Assembly (NCBI RefSeq): GCF_002068095.1
Contig: NZ_LWIG01000069.1
Coordinates: forward strand, 95,701 to 131,094
Direction: 5' to 3'
Source of the DNA: Bradyrhizobium sacchari
Lineage (GTDB): Bacteria; Pseudomonadota; Alphaproteobacteria; Rhizobiales; Xanthobacteraceae
DNA length: 35,394 nt
Below the pieces are notes generated by a model, which ran no database searches, had not been told where the DNA came from, and saw nothing but the letters and a program-made list of their open reading frames with translations. A program made the position numbers and the translations under genes. Below, in pieces: positions 30,643 to 35,394 of this stretch; within the stretch, counting starts at the first letter, position 1, and every line of letters begins with the position of its first letter.

Positions 30643-30948
30643 TTAGCTGGCCTTCTTCGCCGGCGCGTCGCCGACCTTCTTCTGGATGGCGCGCTTCAGC
30701 TCGAGGGCGCGCGGCGACAGGGCGTCGGCGTTGGCCTTGAGCAGGAAGGCATCGAGGCCGCCATTGTGGTCGACGCTCTTCACCGCGTTGGTGGAGACGC
30801 GCAGGCGCACGTTGCGCTCCAGGGCTTCCGAGATGAACGTCACGTTGACGAGGTTCGGCAGGAAGCGGCGCTTGGTCTTGATGTTGGAGTGGCTGACCTT
30901 GTGGCCGACGAGGGGGCCCTTGGCCGTCAGTTCGCAGCGGCGAGACAT
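30643..30948 (-). CDS. rpmB: 50S ribosomal protein L28
   Basis: The 101-residue protein is L28 of the large ribosomal subunit. It begins MSRRCELTAKGPLVGHKVSHSNIKTKRRFLPNL, the family N-terminus, followed by VTFISEALERNVRLRVSTNAVKSVDHNGGLDAFLL and an alphaproteobacterial extension ending VGDAPAKKAS. Length suits the alphaproteobacterial form. It has its own sigma-70-like promoter at 31044-31072 and a strong terminator at 30539-30574, so it is monocistronic. The genes of the AT-richer island start just past the terminator on the same strand. Confidence 0.97.
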   Translation of the reverse strand: MSRRCELTAKGPLVGHKVSHSNIKTKRRFLPNLVNVTFISEALERNVRLRVSTNAVKSVDHNGGLDAFLLKANADALSPRALELKRAIQKKVGDAPAKKAS

Positions 30949-31043
30949 GTCACAAATCCTTTAGTTCGAGCCCCAAACGAGTTGCGGCCGCCATTCGGGG
31001 CGCCACAGGGGCAAATTCTCTGTCCTTGCAGGGAGCGGGCGGA

Positions 31044-31072
31044 CGTATAGGGGGGAAGGGGCGGGTAGTCAA
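31044..31072 (-). promoter_or_regulatory. sigma-70-like promoter of rpmB
   Basis: On the minus strand TTGACT (31072-31067) and TATACG (31049-31044) are separated by exactly 17 bases, about 95 bases upstream of the rpmB start. The GC-rich spacer and the short AT hexamers stand out. The strength is inferred from the match. Confidence 0.8.
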
Positions 31073-31117
31073 GGTTTTGGGCGGCGTTTCGTGCTCGCCG
31101 CATGCCCCACATCAGGT

Positions 31118-31220
31118 GTCATCGCCCGCCTAGGCGGGCGATCCAGTATTCCACCGGCGGCGCGGCTGGAGTCGAGGGGGCGCGGCATCCTGGATGCCCC
31201 GGTCAAGCCGGGGCATGACA
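31118..31220. repeat. palindromic element with ATCGCCCGCC core
   Basis: The perfect 22-bp palindrome at 31121-31142 is centred on CTAG, and a second hairpin ATGCCCCGG-TCAA-GCCGGGGCAT follows near 31194-31216, ending GACA. A partial copy (GATCGCCCGGTCGAGCCGG) lies near 32797-32815. It fills part of the 467-base gap between rpmB and the DUF3108 gene, in which no gene is seen. Confidence 0.8.
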
Positions 31221-31415
31221 AGTGGAAATGGGGGAGGCAAGGGTGCGCCCCCGCGACGCACCCTGATCACCAAAACGGCAATGATTGAAACGCCTTACCA
31301 TCACATAAAGGGCGTATTCGCGCCCGAAGACTCCGGTGGAGTTCCCGGTGTTTTGCACTTCGGGCGGATTGCTTGCCGCGATTTTTGGCTTAACTAACAT
31401 GGCCTGACGGCCCCA

Positions 31416-32291
31416 TTGGATGGCTTCGTGGATACCCTGACTCCATACCTGCCCCGGCTGCGTGCGGCCGGTAGGCTGGCCTTCGCGGCCCTTTTTGGGC
31501 TCGTCCTGGCGTGGGGGGCCGATCCCGCGGCCGCGCAGGGCAAGCTCGAGGCGCAGTATGAGGCGACGCTGTCGGGCATTCCCGTCGGCAAGGGCGCCTG
31601 GAACATCGACATCCAGGACGACGTGTTCGCGGCCGCGGCCAGCGGCGGCACCACGGGGCTGCTAAAATCGTTCACGGGCGGGTCCGGCACCGGCGCCAGC
31701 CAAGGCCGCGTCGTCAACGGCGCGCTGGTTGCGACCGGCTACCAGGCCTCTACCACCACCCAGAAGAAGACCGAAGAGATCCACATCACCCTCGACAAGG
31801 GCAATGTGAAGGAGTTCGGCATCGTGCCGGAGCCGCCGGTCGATCCCGACCGCATCGTCGTCACCGATGCGCATCGCCGCGGCGTCTGGGACCCGATGAC
31901 GGCCTCGCTGCTGCGCGTGCCCGGCACCGGCGACCCTGTTACGCCCGAGGCCTGCCACAACGCCGCCCCCGTGTTCGACGGCCGCATGCGCTATGATCTG
32001 AAGCTCGATTTCAAGCGCATGGAGACGGTGAAGGCCGAGAAGGGCTATCGTGGCCCGGTCGTGGTCTGCACGCTCTATTTCGTGCCGGTCGCCGGCTACA
32101 TACCCGACCGCCCCGTGATCAAATACCTCGCCGCCCAGCGCAACATCGAGATCGCATTCGCGCCTGTGGCGGGCACGCGCATCCTGGTTCCGTTCTGGCT
32201 GAAAGTGCCGACGCCCTTGGGGCCGGCGATGCTGGAAGCGACCAGCTTCATCACCTCGCCCCAGCCGCCAAGGGTGGCGAAGACGCAGTAG
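31416..32291 (+). CDS. DUF3108 family exported protein
   Basis: The product of up to 291 residues has an export signal: a basic region (RLRAAGR), a hydrophobic stretch LAFAALFGLVLAWGA and a likely cut after ADPAAAQG. The mature part fits DUF3108: KLEAQYEATLSGIPVGKGAWNIDI, then YQASTTTQKKTEEIHITLDKGNV, the central PVTPEACHNAAPVFDGRMRYDLKLDFKR and a late PFWLKVPTPLGPAMLEAT. DUF3108 proteins are periplasmic beta-rich proteins of unknown function. Starts at TTG 31416 or GTG 31428 are both possible; no strong Shine-Dalgarno decides. It is divergent from rpmB and stands alone. Confidence 0.85.
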   Translation: MDGFVDTLTPYLPRLRAAGRLAFAALFGLVLAWGADPAAAQGKLEAQYEATLSGIPVGKGAWNIDIQDDVFAAAASGGTTGLLKSFTGGSGTGASQGRVVNGALVATGYQASTTTQKKTEEIHITLDKGNVKEFGIVPEPPVDPDRIVVTDAHRRGVWDPMTASLLRVPGTGDPVTPEACHNAAPVFDGRMRYDLKLDFKRMETVKAEKGYRGPVVVCTLYFVPVAGYIPDRPVIKYLAAQRNIEIAFAPVAGTRILVPFWLKVPTPLGPAMLEATSFITSPQPPRVAKTQ

Positions 32292-32299
32292 CTCTCTCC

Positions 32300-32407
32300 G
32301 TCATTCCGGGGCGCGCCCCTTAGCGCAAGCCCGGAATCCATTGTGAGACAAATGCTGCGGCTTGATGGATTTCCGGGCTCGCGCTGCGCCCGCGCCCTGG
32401 AATGACG
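32300..32407. repeat. GTCATTCCGGGG-type palindromic element
   Basis: It starts CGTCATTCCGGGGCGCG and ends GCCCTGGAATGACG, with an inner pair CCCGGAATCCAT / ATGGATTTCCGGG. It lies directly after the DUF3108 stop and is related to the element at 7418-7497. Confidence 0.85.
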
Positions 32408-32938
32408 AAGGCGAAAGTCTGTCAAAAAAAGCATAATGATTTCAATGGCTCTCTACTGTGCATGGGGTTGTTTTCGCAGTTTCGTTTTGGGCAGCCCCGG
32501 GGCGGAAATCCATTTGACTCCTCTCCGATTCTGATTCGACTCAACGCCGTCCCCAATTTTAAGGAACCCGCCCTCGAAACGCCGCTTGTGCGGCAGGGCA
32601 AAACTCCATCTAGTGCACGCCTAAGACGAGTCCCGCGACATGTTGCGTGAACGGAACGGGACTCAATCGGGAGTCAGCGATTCGGCCGCGATTCGTTCTA
32701 GAGTCGTTCCGAAGCTTAAAGAGAACGGGAAAAGCGTCGCAAATTGAAACAGTTGCGTGAGGTTTGGGGAGGGCGGTCCCACACCCGCGGTGTGATCGCC
32801 CGGTCGAGCCGGGGCATGACAGCGGAGTGCCTGGTGGCAGCACCGCGTTCGGAGACATGGCTGACACCCCGCAAGTCGCCTCACCGCCCCAAACAGCACT
32901 GACATTCGCCCAAATCGGCACTACCTAATCCCCCAGAC
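32408..32938. other. 531-base gene-free stretch upstream of the helicase, less GC-rich
   Basis: No convincing coding frame is present. The left half is noticeably richer in A and T (CAAAAAAAGCATAATGATTTC near 32422, CCCAATTTTAAGGAACC near 32550) than the coding regions. GGACTC-AATCG-GGAGTC near 32660-32676 can form a short hairpin. A repeat fragment (GATCGCCCGGTCGAGCCGG) lies near 32797. It should contain the helicase promoter; a small RNA in 32420-32700 is possible, but nothing identifies one. Confidence 0.5.
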
Positions 32939-35394
32939 ATGGCCTTCTCTCCTTCCCCCTTCGCTTCCGAGCGCGCGCTTGCCGATCGAGTTCCTGGCGC
33001 GGGCGTCACTGCGGTGCTCGGGCCGACCAACACCGGCAAGACCCATCTCGCCATCGAGCGGATGCTGGCGCATCCCTCGGGCGTGATCGGGCTGCCGCTG
33101 CGCCTGCTCGCGCGCGAGGTCTACAACAAGATCGCCGATCGCGCGGGTGTGGAGAGCGTCGCGCTGGTCACGGGCGAAGAGAAGATCAAGCCGAAGAACC
33201 CGCGCTATTGGGTCTCCACCGTCGAGGCGATGCCGCGCGACCTTGATGTCTCCTTCCTCGCCGTCGACGAGGTCCAGATCGCATCTGATCTGGAGCGCGG
33301 CCATGTCTTCACCGACCGCATCCTCAACCGCCGCGGCCGCGACGAGACGCTGCTCTTGGGCGCTGCGACCATGCGCCCGATCATCGAGCGGCTTCTGCCG
33401 GGCGTCTCAATGATCACGCGCCCGCGGCTGTCGCAGCTTGAATTCGCCGGCGACCGCAAGATCACGCGCCAGCCGCGCCGCACCGCCATCGTCGCCTTCT
33501 CGGCAGATGAAGTCTACGCCATCGCCGAGCTGATCCGCCGCCAGCATGGCGGCGCCGCCGTTGTGCTCGGCTCGCTGTCGCCGCGCACGCGCAATGCGCA
33601 GGTCGCGATGTTCCAGAACGGCGACGTCGATTATCTCGTCGCCACCGACGCCGTCGGCATGGGCCTCAATCTCGACGTCGACCACGTCGCGTTTGCCTCC
33701 GACCGCAAGTTCGACGGCTACCAGTTCCGCCGCCTGACGCCGTCGGAATTCGCACAGATCGCGGGGCGCGCCGGCCGGGCCACGCGCAACGGCACCTTCG
33801 GCACCACGGGTCGCTGCGCGCCGTTCGAGCCCGAGCTCGTCAACGCGCTGCAGAATCACACCTTCGATGCCGTGAAGATGCTGCAATGGCGCAATTCGAA
33901 GCTGGATTTCTCCTCGCTCGGCGCGCTGCAGGTGTCGCTGAACCTCGCCCCCGGCCATGAGGCACTGACGCGCGCGCCGATCGCCGAGGACATGCGCGTG
34001 CTCGACCATGCCGCCCGCGACGTCGAGGTGCGCGATATCGCGCATGGCAAGGCCGCGGTGGAGCGGCTCTGGGAGGCCTGCCAGGTCCCCGATTACCGAA
34101 AGCTGTCGCCGGCCGCCCATGCCGAGCTGGTGACGACGCTGTACGGCTTCCTGATGCAGAAGGGCTGCATCCCCGATTCCTGGTTCGCCGCCCAGGTCGA
34201 CCAGGCCGACCGCGTCGACGGCGACATCGACACGCTGTCGGCCCGGATCGCGCAGATCCGTACCTGGACCTTCGTCGCCAACCGCCCGGACTGGCTGAAA
34301 GACCCCGAACGCTGGCAGGGGATTACACGGGAGGTCGAAAATAAATTATCGGATGCGCTCCATGAACGCTTGACTGAGCGTTTCGTTGATCGCCGGACCA
34401 GTGTATTGATGCGCCGCCTGCGGGAGAACACGAGCTTGAATACTGAAATCGGCAAGACCGGCGAAGTCATCGTCGAAGGCCATGTCATCGGCCGCCTCGA
34501 CGGCTTCACCTTTGCACCGGATGCGGCGGAGGCCGGCTCCGATGCGAAAGCCTTGCAGGCTGCAGCGCAGGCGGTGCTCGCCGGCGAGATCAACGCGCGC
34601 GCCGAAAAACTGGGCAACGCGCCGGACGAGCAGTTCGTGCTCACTTCAGAGGGCATCATCCGCTGGACCGGCGATGCCGTGGCGCGGCTGTCCGCCGCAG
34701 ACGACGCGCTGCATCCGCGCATCCGCATCATCTCCGACGAGCGCCTGACCGGTGGCCCCCGCGAGAAGGTGCAGGCGCGCCTCGACCTCTGGCTCAAGAC
34801 CCACATCGAAAAGCTGCTCGGGCCGATGTTCGAGCTCTCCAAGGCCGAGGACGTCACCGGCATTGCCCGCGGCATCGCCTATCAGCTGGTCGAGGCGCTC
34901 GGCGTGCTCGAGCGTCCCAGAATTGCGAACGAGCTGAAGGATCTCGACCAGCCCTCGCGCGCGACGCTGCGCAAATACGGCGTCCGCTTCGGCGCCTACC
35001 ACATCTATTTCCCCGGCCTGCTCAAGCCCGCCGCGCGTGCGCTCGCAGCGCTCTTGTGGGCGCTGAAGCAGGACAATGTCGATCTGTCCTCGCTCTCGGG
35101 CGCGCAGCATCTGGCTTCATCCGGGCGCACCTCTTTTCCGGTCGACAAGGCGCTGCCGCGCGATGCCTATCGCGTGCTCGGCTACAAGCAGGCCGGCGAG
35201 CGCGCCGTGCGCGTCGACATCCTGGAGCGCCTCGCCGATCTGATCCGCCCGGCGCTGGCCTGGCGCGAGAACTCGCCCGGCGAAAAGCCCGCCGGCGCCT
35301 TCGACGGCCGCAGCTTCGTGGTGACGCAGGCGATGACCTCGCTCACCGGCTCGGCCGGTGAGGACTTTGCATCCGTGCTGCGCGCGCTCGGCTA
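32939..35394 (+). CDS. SUV3-like RNA/DNA helicase, C-terminus beyond window edge
   Basis: The visible 818 residues belong to a superfamily 2 helicase related to mitochondrial SUV3, common in alphaproteobacteria. Motif I is LGPTNTGKTH (residues about 28-37), motif II is AVDEVQIASDLERGHVFTDRI, motif III is LLGAATMRP, motif V is ATDAVGMGLNLD and motif VI is QIAGRAGRATRNG. The SUV3 form of motif II (DEVQ/DEIQ with a downstream RG) fits well. The part after about 430 resembles the SUV3 C-terminal helical region and continues off the right edge. SUV3 works with RNA-degrading exoribonucleases in mitochondria; a bacterial role in RNA turnover is inferred. ATG 32939 agrees with the family start. Confidence 0.9.
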   Translation, partial: MAFSPSPFASERALADRVPGAGVTAVLGPTNTGKTHLAIERMLAHPSGVIGLPLRLLAREVYNKIADRAGVESVALVTGEEKIKPKNPRYWVSTVEAMPRDLDVSFLAVDEVQIASDLERGHVFTDRILNRRGRDETLLLGAATMRPIIERLLPGVSMITRPRLSQLEFAGDRKITRQPRRTAIVAFSADEVYAIAELIRRQHGGAAVVLGSLSPRTRNAQVAMFQNGDVDYLVATDAVGMGLNLDVDHVAFASDRKFDGYQFRRLTPSEFAQIAGRAGRATRNGTFGTTGRCAPFEPELVNALQNHTFDAVKMLQWRNSKLDFSSLGALQVSLNLAPGHEALTRAPIAEDMRVLDHAARDVEVRDIAHGKAAVERLWEACQVPDYRKLSPAAHAELVTTLYGFLMQKGCIPDSWFAAQVDQADRVDGDIDTLSARIAQIRTWTFVANRPDWLKDPERWQGITREVENKLSDALHERLTERFVDRRTSVLMRRLRENTSLNTEIGKTGEVIVEGHVIGRLDGFTFAPDAAEAGSDAKALQAAAQAVLAGEINARAEKLGNAPDEQFVLTSEGIIRWTGDAVARLSAADDALHPRIRIISDERLTGGPREKVQARLDLWLKTHIEKLLGPMFELSKAEDVTGIARGIAYQLVEALGVLERPRIANELKDLDQPSRATLRKYGVRFGAYHIYFPGLLKPAARALAALLWALKQDNVDLSSLSGAQHLASSGRTSFPVDKALPRDAYRVLGYKQAGERAVRVDILERLADLIRPALAWRENSPGEKPAGAFDGRSFVVTQAMTSLTGSAGEDFASVLRALG

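Overview
The window is about 35.4 kb of GC-rich DNA with alphaproteobacterial gene families and gene order. The aerobic cobaltochelatase pair cobS/cobT, the accA-xerD-aroK-aroB-CNNM/CBS-bolA-J-domain order, a SUV3-like helicase, a DUF3108 protein and many short palindromic intergenic elements point to Rhizobiales, most likely Bradyrhizobium or a close relative. I infer this from protein and repeat resemblance, without a search.

Left part (1-8.6 kb): a conserved housekeeping block. It holds an L,D-transpeptidase lipoprotein cut by the window edge, accA, xerD with a 48-residue membrane protein in front of it, the overlapping shikimate genes aroK-aroB, a CNNM/CBS membrane protein, bolA and a divergent J-domain protein. 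Middle part (8.6-21.6 kb): a divergent citrate synthase pair, one of which is fused to a MerR-like DNA-binding domain and faces a palindromic operator; a LysR / SDR / NTF2-like module; a DedA protein; cobS and cobT with a phytase-like esterase overlapping cobT; a small secreted protein; and an Old Yellow Enzyme. These metabolic genes separate the J-domain gene from cobS.

Right-centre (21.6-28.7 kb): small or poorly known genes (a minimal PilZ protein, a DUF2235 hydrolase, a Lys-rich 44-residue protein, a DUF1488 protein) and a possible cell-cycle block. That block is a short-linker FtsZ paralog outside any division cluster, flanked by two coiled-coil proteins. Each of these two genes has a perfect TTAA-N7-TTAAC (CtrA-type) box upstream.

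Island (about 28.70-30.54 kb): an AT-richer segment between the rpmB terminator and a decayed copy of the DUF2235 gene start. It carries three same-strand genes joined by two 4-base ATGA overlaps: a short dGTPase-like HD protein, a QueC-like 7-cyano-7-deazaguanine synthase and an HhH-GPD (Nth/OGG-like) DNA glycosylase-type protein. QueC-like and OGG-like genes are known as ancillary genes of type IV CBASS, and dGTPases are known antiphage enzymes, but no CD-NTase, TGT or effector is visible. This is the best candidate for an undescribed, possibly defence-related, system.

Right end (30.6-35.4 kb): rpmB with a clear sigma-70-like promoter and a strong terminator, a DUF3108 secreted protein, a 647-base gene-free stretch and the SUV3-like helicase, which runs off the right edge. 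No tRNA, rRNA, CRISPR array, transposase or integrase was seen.
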